Assembly (NCBI GenBank): GCA_020638135.1
Contig: JACKJE010000002.1
Span: forward strand, 62,001-126,000
DNA from: Methylobacteriaceae bacterium
Lineage (GTDB): Bacteria > Pseudomonadota > Alphaproteobacteria > Rhizobiales > Beijerinckiaceae
Direction of reading: 5' to 3'
DNA: 64,000 nucleotides
The notes under the pieces are model-generated. The model ran no database searches. It was not told the DNA's origin and saw only the letters and a program-made list of their open reading frames with translations. This document shows, in pieces, positions 25,826-35,747 of this stretch (its first letter is position 1; each line of letters opens with the position of its first letter). Position numbers and translations under genes: made by a program.

Positions 25826-26992
25826 ATGATCGAACGCAGCATCTTCACCGAGGACCACACACTCTTCCGCGACATGGTCCGCCGCTTTCTCGACGAGCAC
25901 GCCAAGCCGCATCATGAAAAATGGGAAGCGCAGGGCTATGTCGATCGCGACGTCTGGCTGAAGGCGGGCGAGCAGGGGCTGCTGCTGCCGACGGTCTCCA
26001 CAGACTACGGCGGCGCCGGCGCGACCGAGGCGATGAGCTCGGTGCTGATCGAGGAAGTCGCCCGCGCCAATACGAGCGGCCTCGGCTTCGGCCTGCATAA
26101 CGACATCGTCGCCCCCTATATCGAAAGCTACGGCTCGGACGCGCAGAAGAAGAAATATCTGCCTGCCATGGCGCGCGGCGAGAAGATCGGCGCGATCGCC
26201 ATGACCGAGCCCGGCACCGGCTCCGACCTGCAGGGCGTGCGCACCACCGCGCGCCGCGACGGCGACCACTGGATCATCAACGGCTCCAAGACCTTCATCA
26301 CCAACGGCTGGCACGCCGATCTCGTGATCGTCGTGACCAAGACCGACGTCAACGCCGGCGCCAAGGGCGTCAGCCTGATCATCGTCGACGAGGGCACGCC
26401 GGGTTTCCGCAAGGGCAAGCGGCTGAAGAAGGTCGGCCTGAAGTCGCAGGACACGTCGGAGCTGTTCTTCGACGACGTGCGCGTACCCGCCGACAATCTG
26501 CTCGGCAAGGAAGGCGAAGGCTTCATCTATCTCATGCAGAAGCTGCCGTGGGAGCGGCTGCAGATCGCGATCACCGCGCATGCCTCGGCGCAGGCGGCGA
26601 TCGACCACACCGTGCAATATGTGCAGGACCGCAAGGCCTTCGGTTCGCCGATCGGCGAGTTCCAGAACACGCGCTACAAGCTCGCGGAATGCCAGACCGA
26701 GGTCGAGGTCGGCCGCGTCTTCGTCGACAAGTGCCTGGAGATGCAGATCGCCGGCACGCTGGATTCCGCGACCGCGTCGATGGCGAAGCTATGGCTCTCG
26801 GAAATGCAGGGCCGCGTGCTCGACACATGCGTGCAGCTGCACGGCGGCTACGGCTTCATGTGGGAATATCCGGTCGCGCAGGCCTACGCGGACGCCCGCG
26901 TACAGCGCATCTACGGCGGCACGAGCGAGATCATGAAGGAATTGATCTCGCGCCAGATGGGGCTCGGCGCGGGCAAGAAGAAGCCGGCGTGA
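25826..26992 (+). CDS. Acyl-CoA dehydrogenase
   Basis: A 388-residue FAD-dependent acyl-CoA dehydrogenase of normal length. It introduces the alpha-beta double bond of an acyl-CoA and passes electrons to ETF. AMTEPGTGSDLQGVRTTA and WIINGSKTFITNG are the FAD-binding signatures, and QLHGGYGFMWEYPVAQAYAD with YGGTSEIMKELI forms the C-terminal signature. The start MIERSIFTEDHTLFR is chosen because an upstream extension runs into the palindromic repeat. It resembles the long-chain/isovaleryl group; the chain preference is not clear. It stands alone between a repeat and a kinase gene. Confidence 0.9.
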   Translation: MIERSIFTEDHTLFRDMVRRFLDEHAKPHHEKWEAQGYVDRDVWLKAGEQGLLLPTVSTDYGGAGATEAMSSVLIEEVARANTSGLGFGLHNDIVAPYIESYGSDAQKKKYLPAMARGEKIGAIAMTEPGTGSDLQGVRTTARRDGDHWIINGSKTFITNGWHADLVIVVTKTDVNAGAKGVSLIIVDEGTPGFRKGKRLKKVGLKSQDTSELFFDDVRVPADNLLGKEGEGFIYLMQKLPWERLQIAITAHASAQAAIDHTVQYVQDRKAFGSPIGEFQNTRYKLAECQTEVEVGRVFVDKCLEMQIAGTLDSATASMAKLWLSEMQGRVLDTCVQLHGGYGFMWEYPVAQAYADARVQRIYGGTSEIMKELISRQMGLGAGKKKPA

Positions 26993-26997
26993 TACAT

Positions 26998-27049
26998 GGA
27001 CCGCGAGCCTTCAGGCTCGCTACACTGCGAACCTGAAGGTTCGCGGTCC
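26998..27049. repeat. Nested inverted repeat between acyl-CoA dehydrogenase and kinase genes
   Basis: GGACCGCGAGCCTTCAGGCT leads into its inverted partner ending GAACCTGAAGGTTCGCGGTCC-type bases. Each arm itself contains a smaller palindrome (GCGAGCC...GGCTCGC and GCGAACC...GGTTCGC). It starts 5 bases after the upstream stop and ends 6 bases before the next GTG start, so the repeat fills the whole spacer. Confidence 0.75.
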
Positions 27050-27055
27050 AAAAGA

Positions 27056-28565
27056 GTGTCCGATCTCGACGACATCACAACATTCCTGCGCGCGCGCCTC
27101 GGGCCGGACGCGCAGATCATCGACACGCATATTTCGCGCGTCGTGATCGGGGGCGAGCGCGCCTACAAGATCAAGAAGCCTGTCGCCTTCTCCTATCTCG
27201 ACTTTTCGACACGCGAGAAACGGGCGGCCGCCGCTGAAACGGAAGTCGCGATCAACCGGCGCACGGCGCCGGCGATCTATCTCGGCCTGCGGCGCATTTC
27301 TCGCGCGAAGAGCGGCGCGCTGGAGCTGGACGGCGCCGGCGAAACGATCGAGACGATCGTCGAGATGCGCAGCTTCGACCAGGCCGATCTGTTCGACCAG
27401 ATGGCGCAGCGCGGCGCACTGACAGCCGAGCTGATGACGCGGCTCACCGAAAAGCTCGTCGCCTTCCATCGCGACGCCGCGCCGCATTTCGATCGCGGCG
27501 GCGCCGACGGCATGGCGGACATACTCGCCCTCGATGAGGGCGCTCTGGCGGGCTCCGGTCTGGCGACGCCGCAGCGCATCGCGGCGTTCGAACGCGCCTT
27601 GCGCGACAGGCTCGCGGAAATCGCGCCGGCGCTCGATGCGCGCCGCGCGGCGGGCAAGGTGCGACGCTGCCACGGCGATCTCACCCTGCGCAACATCTGC
27701 CTGTTTGCAGGCGAGCCGACGCCGTTCGACGCGATCGAATTCGACGAGCGGCTGGCGACGATCGACATTCTCTACGATCTCGCCTTCCTGCTGATGGATC
27801 TCACGCATCGCGGTCTCGCCGGTCACGCCAATCTCGTCTTCAACCGCTATCTCGACGACGCCGACGAGACCGACGGGCTGCCCGCCCTGCCCTTGTTCAT
27901 GGCGGTGCGCGCCTCGATCCGCGCGCATGTGACGGCGACGCAGGCGCGCACGGCGACCGGCGAAGCGGCGGACAGGCTGCGCGGAGGCGCAAAGCTATTT
28001 CGATCTCGCCGAGCGGCTCATCGAAACGCACGGGAAAGCGCTTGTCGCTGTCAGCGGATTTTCGGGCTCGGGCAAGTCGACGCTGGCCGCAGCGCTCGCG
28101 CCGCATCTGGGGCCGGCGCCCGGCGCGCGCATTCTGTCGAGCGACCGGATTCGGAAAAGGCTGCATGGCGTCGCCCCGACCGACCGCCTGCCGCAGGCGG
28201 CCTATGCGCCCGACGTGTCGGAGCGCGTCTATGCCGACATGCGCGCCGAGGCCGCGCGCGCGCTGGCGCTCGGCGGCGCCGTCGTGGCGGATGCTGTCTT
28301 CGACCGGCCGGAGCTTGCCGCGGCGATCGAGCAGGTTGCGCGCGACGCGGGCGCGCCGTTCGCGGGATTCTGGCTGGCTGCGGGGCGCGAGGACATGGCG
28401 CGACGGATCGTGGCGCGACGCGGCGATCCCTCGGACGCAACGACCGCCGTTCTCGATCGGCAAATGCAAAGGGGCGTCGCGCCGGAAGGCTGGCGCCAGC
28501 TCGATGCGACGCAAGACCGCGCCGAAATCGCGGCGCAGGCGCTCGCTCTGCTGCCTAGAACTTGA
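27056..28565 (+). pseudogene. Bifunctional aminoglycoside phosphotransferase-like/ATP-binding kinase, frameshifted
   Basis: A two-domain kinase of about 502 residues starting at GTG (SDLDDITTFLRARLG); the earlier ATG lies inside the repeat. The N-terminal APH-like domain has RRCHGDLTLRNICLF (catalytic HGD...N) and a following FDAIEFDER. The C-terminal AAA_33-type domain has a P-loop GFSGSGKST. The two domains are in different frames: near 27983 the run CTGCGCGGAGG appears to have lost a CG pair or gained a base. Reading in the third frame from GAGGCGCAAAGC restores EAQSYFDLAERLIETHGKAL and the P-loop. The substrate is unknown. Its end overlaps the convergent secreted-protein gene. Confidence 0.75.
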
Positions 28566-28914
28566 GGCCCGTGCCGAGCTTGCCGTCCTTGTCGAAACCG
28601 ACCGGCGCGTAATCGTTGGGATCGTTGCGCGAGTTCGGCAGGGGAATGCCGCCGTCCTGCGATTTCTCGGCGGGCTTTTCCGCCTTGGCTGCCTTGCCGG
28701 GCTTGCCGGTCTTGGCGGCGACAGGCTTGCGGGCCTCGCGCTTTTCCTTCTTCGCCTCCGGCTTGGGCGCATCGCTCCAGCCTTCGAGCTCGCCCGGACG
28801 GCGGTCGCTCGGCTTGGGAATGGGCTTGAGGCCGCTTTGCGCAGACGCGGCGAGCGTCCCGGTCAGAACGAAGGCCGAGGCGGCCAGGACGAGCGAAGCG
28901 GTGCGGAATTTCAT
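28555..28914 (-). CDS. Small secreted Lys/Ala/Pro-rich protein
   Basis: A 119-residue protein with a clear signal peptide (MKFRTASLVLAASAFVLTG, cleavage near ASA/Q). The mature part is low-complexity and basic (KKEKREARKPVAAKTGKPGK), ending with NDPNDYAPVGFDKDGKLG. I do not recognise a family. It probably lies in the periplasm. Its 3' end overlaps the kinase gene by 11 bases. The start is the one that gives an intact signal peptide. Confidence 0.65.
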   Translation of the reverse strand: MKFRTASLVLAASAFVLTGTLAASAQSGLKPIPKPSDRRPGELEGWSDAPKPEAKKEKREARKPVAAKTGKPGKAAKAEKPAEKSQDGGIPLPNSRNDPNDYAPVGFDKDGKLGTGLKF

Positions 28915-29010
28915 AGGCGTTCCTGTCGATCGCGCGGCAGATTGGCCGCGCGCCATCCAGATTGCAAGACGCCATGGGAATGCGGCGCGGACGTGGCCGC
29001 GCCGGTCATG

Positions 29011-32000
29011 TCAGAGCCGCGAGACCTTCGGCCGCGCGTGCTTGCCGACGCCCTTGGCCGGCTGCGCCTGCCAGCCGCCGGGCGGCGGGACGACGTCGTT
29101 GGCGGCAGGCTCCGACGCCTTCGGCCGGAAGGCCTTGGCGAGCGCCTTGGCGCGCTCCAGCGTCTTGGCGTCGAAGCGGCTGGCCACGTCGTCGCGCTTC
29201 TTGGCGGCGTCCGCGTCGCCCTGATCGGCCGCAGCCGAGAACCAGGCGTAGGACTGGACGAGATCCTGGGGGCCGCCCATGCCGCGAGCGTAGAGGATCG
29301 CCAGATTGTACTGGCTGTCGCGCACGCCGTGCTCGGCGGCCTTGCGGAACCAGCGCGCGGCGGCCGTGTAATCGGGCTTGCCGCCGCCATCGGCGAGGAG
29401 GACGGCGAGATTGTGCATGGCGCGGACATTGCCGGCATCTGCGGCGCGCTCGTACCAGGAACGGGCGCTCGCCAGATTGCGGTCGACGCCAAGACCGCGC
29501 TCGTAGAGGACGCCGAGGCGATATTGCGCCGGCGGCAGGCCCTTGGCCGCGCTCTTTTCGAACCAGCGCGCGGCGGCCTTCAGATCGCGCGGCGCGTGGT
29601 TGCCGTCGGCATAGCGCGCGCCGAGTTCGAATTGCGCGCCCGCGTCGCCCTGCGCGGCGACCTTCTCGAGCGTGGCGACGGGAACGACGATGGCGGCCGG
29701 CGCCTGGATCGAGCCGACCGGCGCCGTGTCGACCGGCCCGGCGTCGGCGCGCGGCTGGCGCGCCATGGTCGGCAGGTTCGACGGCGCATCGACGCGGCGC
29801 GGCGCTGGCGGCGCGGCGGCGCAGCGCGGGTTCGGCGGGCGGCTGCGTCTCCGCCTTGGGGCCAACTGGCGCCGCGCCCTCGTCCTTGACGGCGGCGCCC
29901 TTCTCCGGCGCGGACGGAGCGGCGGATTCGCCTGTGGCCGGCGGCGCCTTGGCGGCCGGCGCGGGGGCAGCCGGCCGCACGATCGGCGGCGGCTCGGCGA
30001 GGCCCGAGCTGCGGGACGTGTAAACGCGCGCGATCTGCAGCGCGCCGAGCAGACCGATCAGCGCCGCCAGCGACAGCAGGATCGGCTTGCGGCGACGCTC
30101 GTAGACGGCTCGGACCTGCGCAAGGCGGCCATCGCCCTTTGATTTTTCGGCGGCGTCGACGGCGTCGGCTTCCTCGGCCGCCACGCTCGCGGCCTGCGCG
30201 GCGAGCGCGGCGCGACGGGCGGCGGCGATGAAGCCCGCCTGCGGCGAACGGTCGTCGACATCATCGACCTGCGAGGCGGCGGGGACTGCGCGCGCGCGCG
30301 CCGCGACCGGCGCCCGGCTCGATGAGGATGTCGTGATCGGCGGAGGGCGCAGGCGGCGGCGCGGCGCGCTGCGGGCGCGCCTCGACGCGCGGTTCGACCT
30401 TTTCGCCCTTCAGCCGGGCGAGCGCGGCGGCGGCGCTGATCGTCGAGCCCTGCGTCGGGGTCTGGGCGGCGGACGGCGCTTCCGGCATGCGCGGCTGCAG
30501 CGGCGCCGGAGCGGCCGGCGCGGGCGGCGGCGCTACCGGCGCATCGCGACGGGGCGCCGCGCGCGGTTCGCTACGGTCGCTCTCGAGCGTCGCAAGCCGG
30601 TCGACGACGCGTTCGAGCGTCGCATGGACGGCCTTCAGGGTCGCATGCGTGCGCTGGTCGGAGGCATCCTGGATCGAACGGAGATCGGCGAGTTCGCGGC
30701 TGATCTCGCCCTGCCCGGCGCCGCCGCCGGCCAGCGCTTCGCGCACGGATTCGCGCGCAGCGTTGCGCGCGGCCTCTTCCGCGGCGTCGAATGCAGCCGA
30801 GCGCGTCTCGTTCAATTGCGCGAACAGATCGGAGATCATCCGCTCGAGCGAAGCGACGGATTCGTCGCGACCGCCAGAGCGTTCGATCTTGCGGGACAAG
30901 AGCTCGATCTGCGCCTGCAGAGCGGCCAGATCCTCGCGGCCGGCGCTCGGCGCGGCGGCGCGGTCAACCTTGTCGGCGAGCTCGCGGACGAGCTTTTCGA
31001 GGTGTTGCGTTTCGGGAGCCGGCGGGTGGCGAGGCGTGGCGAGGCTCTGGGCGACCGCGCGATGCAGCTTGTCGAGACGATCGCCGAAGACCGCCATCTG
31101 TTCCTGGCCGGGGCCGGCCGCCAACGCGGCGTCGATGCGCGCCGACAGGTTCTCTACCCGGCTTTCCAGCGCGCGCAGCCCTTCGGCGCCCATGCCTTCG
31201 GCCACGACCGAACGGATGTCGGCGACGATGCGCGCGACATCTGCCGGCGCAACATTCGCGCCGCCCGAGCGTTCGATCTTGGAGGCGAGTTCGCCCAGCT
31301 CGCGCTGCGCGCGTTCGCCGCTGTTCGAGGCGACGGCGGCGCGCGACAGCAGATCGCGCACTTCGCGCGTCTGGTCGAAGATGGCGCGGATGGTCTGCGG
31401 GTCGACGCCGCCGCTCGTTTCGAGATTCTCGATCTTGGCGGCGATGCCGCGCATGTCCTGTTCGAGCGCGCCGATCGCCTCACGGGGATCGAGTTCGCGC
31501 AGGCTCGTGCGCAATTCGCGCGCGAGCTGTTCGATCGGCGTGGCGACCGCGTCGCGCACGCCCTCGATGCGCGCGACATGCAACCGGTCGGCGATATCGC
31601 GCACAGCGTTTTCGAGCGAGGAGACGGAGGCGCGCGGGGCGAGTTCGCCGAGGCCGCGCGAGACGGCCGCGACTTCGCGCCGCAGCTGGTCGATCGTTTC
31701 GTCGGCGCCGGCGCGCGCGGCGCCCTTGGTCGAAAATTCCTCGCGCATCTTCTCGATGCGTTCGGACATGCGGGCGAGATCGCCCTGGAGCCCGGCGAGC
31801 GGTTCGGGCGCGCCTTCGGGCGGGATGGTCCGCTCGAGCCGCTCGACGATGGAGGCCAGCCGCGTCTCGAGTTCGCTCGGCGCGCGGCGCTGGTCGAACG
31901 GCGGGCGCGGCTCGGCGCGGCGCGCGGCGAAAGGCAGGGGCGCGTCGCCGTCGAGTTCGCGCTGACGGCGCATGATCTGCGATACGGCGTCGGCGGCTTG

Positions 32001-32851
32001 GGCGCGCCCGCCAGTCTGCTCGGCGGCGAACGAACGAATGGTGGACCGAGCCGCGCCCTGCGCCATCTGGTTCGACAGCTGGCTGAGCTGCGCCTCGATG
32101 CGGGCGAGCCTGTCGCCGCCATCGCGGTTGCGCTCGCCATTTTCGAGATAGGTCGCGATTTCCGACAATTTGGAGTCGATTTCGCGCAGGCCCTGATCGC
32201 CGCGCTGCGAATCGTCGTCCTGCGCCAGATCGTCGACCCGCTCCTCGAGCCGAGACAGCGCGCCGCGAATGGGCTTCAGACCCGGCTCGTCGCCGCCGCG
32301 CTCAACCCTGTGCTCGATCTCGGCAAGGCGGCGCGAGATCGATTGCAGCGTGCGGCCCTGGCGACTGCGGTTGACCTGCGCCGATTCGATGACATCGACC
32401 ATTTCGGCGAGCGCGCGCGCCGTCTTGCCCTGGCCGCGCGCGGCGCGGCGCTCGTAAGCGTCGAGCGCGTTTTCGATCAGGCTTTCGGCGTCCTCGCTGT
32501 CGCGCCACGAGACTTCGCGCGCGCTGGCGTTGCGCGACAGGCTGCGGCCGCCGCGCCGGCGATGGTGTTGCGAAATCCTCGATGCGATCATCCTCGTGGT
32601 CGCGCCCGCGCTTCTTCGCCGCGACGGCGCGCGCGTCCGTTGTCGCGCATGCGCGAAAGCCGCGCGGACACGGCGTCGATATCGTCGTCGTCGTGATAGG
32701 CCGGGTCGCCGTCCTGGTCGGCGCGCTCGGCGATGACCTCATTGAGCCATTCGCCGACGCTCATGCCTTCGCGCTGAGCAGCCTCGCGAGCGGCTTCCCG
32801 CGTATCGAAGCCTACCCCCTTGATGCTCCACGGCGCCGCCTTGTTCATCAT
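29011..32851 (-). pseudogene. PodJ-like polar protein with Sel1 repeats, frameshifted
   Basis: A gene for about 1280 residues split over at least three frame changes (near 32.59, 30.29 and 29.84 kb). The N-terminus WSIKGVGFDTREAAREAAQR and GEWLNEVIAE is typical of PodJ-type proteins. A very long coiled-coil region follows (about residues 90-750). The segment DDRSPQAGFIAAARRAA leads to one membrane helix (RRKPILLSLAALIGLLGALQ). The periplasmic C-terminus has at least four Sel1-like repeats such as AQYRLGVLYERGLGVDRNLA. PodJ-type proteins organise the cell pole in alphaproteobacteria. The 30.29 kb break is in a (GC)n run. Domain order is conserved despite the breaks, so sequencing indels are suspected. 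Confidence 0.75.
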
Positions 32852-33127
32852 CTCATCCGTTGGACCCGGTGCACCCGGTCGCGTCGATCAATCGAGAATC
32901 GGTACGCAAGAAGCGAATCAGACAGCGAAAACAACGTACCGTCCTCGGGGCGGACTTTCGAGCGCTTATGGTAAACACGGAGTTAAGGAGCGACCGAGAT
33001 CGATACACATTCGCATTTTGGTTGTTTTAATGTTTATACACTTTTAAGTTGCATATGGTCGCGAATCACGATTCCTTATGGGACATCGGCCGCTAGGGCC
33101 GGAGCGAACCCAGGGGATGCGGGCGAT
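32852..33127. promoter_or_regulatory. Divergent spacer between PodJ-like and merR genes
   Basis: The 276 bp spacer has GC-rich ends and an AT-rich core around 33000-33060 (GTTTTAATGTTTATACACTT), where promoters for the two divergent genes are expected. No precise -35/-10 boxes or operator could be assigned. Confidence 0.35.
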
Positions 33128-33585
33128 ATGGAAAGGGCTCTCGACAAGTCATTTGCCGGACCGGACGGAAGCGCGGACCTGCGCGCGGCGCAGCAGGCCG
33201 GCGACCGGCTCTTCACGATCGGCGACATGGCGCGCGCCTACAAGGTGACGCTGCGCGCGCTGCGCTTCTACGAGGACCGCGGGCTGATCAAGCCGATCCG
33301 CCACGGCGTGTCGCGCTTCTATGATTCCGCGGCGCGCGCCCGCTTCGAGACCATCCTGCGCGGCAAGCAGCTCGGCTTCACGCTGACCCAGATCTTCGCG
33401 ATGCTGCCGAAGGACGAGAAGCCGGAAGCGGCGTGAGAGCGCTGGAGCTCGAAGAGGGCCAGGTTCTGAGCCAGATCGCGCAGCTCGAACGCAAGCGCGA
33501 GGAGCTCGACACGGCGCTGGCGGCGCTGCGCGAGACGCACGGACGCATGACCGGCGGCGACGCGCGGAGCGCAAGCGCGGCCTGA
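33128..33585 (+). pseudogene. MerR family transcriptional regulator, frameshifted
   Basis: A regulator of about 152 residues. The winged-helix MerR domain is intact: LFTIGDMARAYKVTLRALRF, then YEDRGLIKPIRHGVSRFYD. The usual C-terminal coiled-coil dimerisation helix (ALELEEGQVLSQIAQLERKR and onward) is in another frame after a one-base loss near 33430, where the in-frame reading stops at PEAA. If real, the break leaves a DNA-binding domain without its dimer helix. It precedes a beta-oxidation set, so it may control fatty acid degradation. A perfect terminator follows. Confidence 0.75.
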
Positions 33586-33652
33586 ATCAGCGGGACTTGT
33601 CGTTTTTCGGGCCCGACGCGCGGGCCTGCACAATTCCAGCGCAGCATAATCG

Positions 33653-33680
33653 GCCCGCCGCACCCATGCGGCGGGCTTTT
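33653..33680 (+). terminator. Rho-independent terminator after merR
   Basis: A perfect 10 bp stem (GCCCGCCGCA / TGCGGCGGGC) with a CCCA loop is followed by TTTT. It lies 68 bases after the merR stop and just upstream of the next promoter. Confidence 0.85.
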
Positions 33681-33705
33681 CGTTGGGTTGCGGCAGAGGT
33701 CCCGC

Positions 33706-33734
33706 TTGACGCATTGCCCTATACTGTTTATATA
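33706..33734 (+). promoter_or_regulatory. Sigma-70-like promoter of the beta-oxidation set
   Basis: TTGACG at 33706-33711 and TATATA at 33729-33734 are exactly 17 bases apart, about 64 bases upstream of the acyl-CoA dehydrogenase ATG. An overlapping small dyad (TTATA...TATAA) covers the -10 region and may be a regulator site. Confidence 0.65.
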
Positions 33735-33797
33735 TGAACTATAAGAAGCGACGCGCTTGAGCGCGCTATCTTTCACTCATTGCATCCGGGAGCGCCC

Positions 33798-35584
33798 ATG
33801 CCGATCTACAAGGCCCCTGTCGACGACACCCTGTTCCTGCTGGACGACGTCCTGCACTACGCCCGCTACGACAATCTGCCGGGCTTCGCCGACGCCTCGC
33901 GCGACGTGGTCGAGGCTGTGCTCAACGAGGCCGCCAAGCTGGCCGAGGAAGTGCTGCAGCCGATCAACCTTTCGGGCGACCGCGAGGGCTGCACGCGGGC
34001 GCCGGACGGGTCCGTGACGACGCCCAAGGGCTTCAAGGAGGCTTTCAAGGCCTATGCGGAGGGCGGCTGGATCAGCCTGCCGATGCCGCCCGAATATGGC
34101 GGCCAGGGCCTGCCGCAGGTGCTCGCGCAGGCCGTCTCCGAATATACGGTCTCCGCCAACCAGGCCTTCGCGATGTATCCGGGCCTGACGTCCGGCGCGG
34201 TGGCGGCGATCCTCGCGCACGGCACGGAAGAGCAGAAGCAGCTCTACGCCACCCGCATGATCGCGGGCCAGTGGACCGGCACGATGAACCTGACCGAGCC
34301 GCATTGCGGCACCGACCTCGGGATGCTGAAGACCAAGGCGGTCAAGAACGGCGACGGCTCCTATCACATCACCGGCCAGAAGATCTTCATCTCGGCCGGC
34401 GAGCACGATCTCGCCGAAAACATCATCCATCTCGTGCTCGCGCGCATCGAGGGCGCGCCGGCGGGCGTGAAGGGCATTTCGCTGTTCATCGTGCCGAAGA
34501 TCGAAGCGTCGGACGACGGCGCGCTCGGCGCGCGCAATGCGGTGTCCTGCGGTTCGCTCGAGCACAAGATGGGCATCCACGCCAACGCGACCTGCGTCAT
34601 GAACTACGACGGCGCCAAGGGCTGGCTGCTCGGCAGGAGAACAAGGGCTCGCCGCCATGTTCACGATGATGAACGAGGCGCCGCCTCGGCGTCGCCGCGC
34701 AGGGACTGGCGCAGTCGGAGGCCGCCTACCAGAACGCGGTCGATCTACGCGCGCGAGCGCACGCAGGGCCGTTCGATTTCCGGCGTGAAGGCGATGCGGA
34801 CAAGCCCGCCGATCCGATCATCGTCCATCCGGACGTGCGGCGCATGCTGATGGAGATCAAGGCTTTCAACGAGGGGCGCGCGCGCTTCGCGCTGTGGACG
34901 GCGCTCGAGGCCGACATCCTGCATCGCTCGCCGGACGAGGAGGCGCGCAAGGCCGCCGACGACCATCTCGGCCTGATGACGCCGGTGCTGAAGGGCGTGC
35001 TGACCGACCGCGGCTTCGACAATGCCGTGAAGGCGCAGCAGGTGTTCGGCGGCCACGGCTATGTCGGCGAATACGGCATGGACCAGTTCGTGCGCGACGC
35101 GCGCATCGCCATGATCTACGAGGGCGCCAACGGCATCCAGGCGCTCGACCTCGTCGGCCGCAAGCTGCCGCGCGACGGCGGCCGCGCGATCACGGCCTTC
35201 TTCAAGAAGGTCGGCGACTGCGTGAAGGAGAAGCGGGAGGCGACGAGGCGATGAAGCCTTACGTCGCCCCGCTCGGCAAGGCGCTCGGCGACCTGCAGAA
35301 GGCGACCATGTGGCTGATGCAGAACGGCATGAAGAACCCGGACAACGCCGGGGCGGCCTCGACCGACTACATGCATCTCTTCGGCCTTGGTGGCGATCGG
35401 CTTCATGTGGGCGCGCATCGCCGAGGCGCGCGCAAGGCGCGCGACGGCGCAGGCGCGCGATCTTCTGGACGCAAGCTGACGACAGGCAAGCCATGGACGC
35501 GCATGCTCACGACCGCTAGATTGCGGCTCGCGCGCACGCATGCGGCGCCGGACGACGATGGCGCTGCCGGCTGAAGCGTTTTGA
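33798..35584 (+). pseudogene. Acyl-CoA dehydrogenase with C-terminal extension (DmdC-like), multiply frameshifted
   Basis: The sequence encodes a family protein of about 595 residues, starting MPIYKAPVDDTLFLLDDVLH and ending TMALPAEAF. The first 280 residues are intact, with NLTEPHCGTDLGMLKTKA and ITGQKIFISAGEH as FAD signatures. Between 34636 and 34790 five single-base gains and losses break the frame, and further ones occur near 35236, 35383 and beyond. Conserved text resumes in other frames: QQVFGGHGYVGEYGMDQFVR and DNAGAASTDYMHLFGL. This group includes 3-methylmercaptopropionyl-CoA dehydrogenase and long-chain enzymes; the substrate is not clear. It heads the operon with thiolase and a FadJ-type gene. 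Confidence 0.8.
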
Positions 35585-35747
35585 TCAACGCGGCGCCGCC
35601 ACGATGAGGGTTCGCTTCCGGCGGACGAGGTTTGCGTCCGAGCATTTCCAGCTTCCCGACCCTTCCCCCCCCTTGCGGGGGGGCGAGATTCGACACCGAC
35701 CGCGACTCGCGAACGGCAACGGCGAGCGCCGCCAAGGGAGCACCTCA

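Noticed and set aside
30228..32696. An 822-codon open frame on the plus strand opposite the PodJ-like gene
   Set aside because: It is an Arg/Ala-rich mirror of the opposite strand's coiled-coil gene in GC-rich DNA, with no family resemblance, while the minus strand gives a recognisable domain order.
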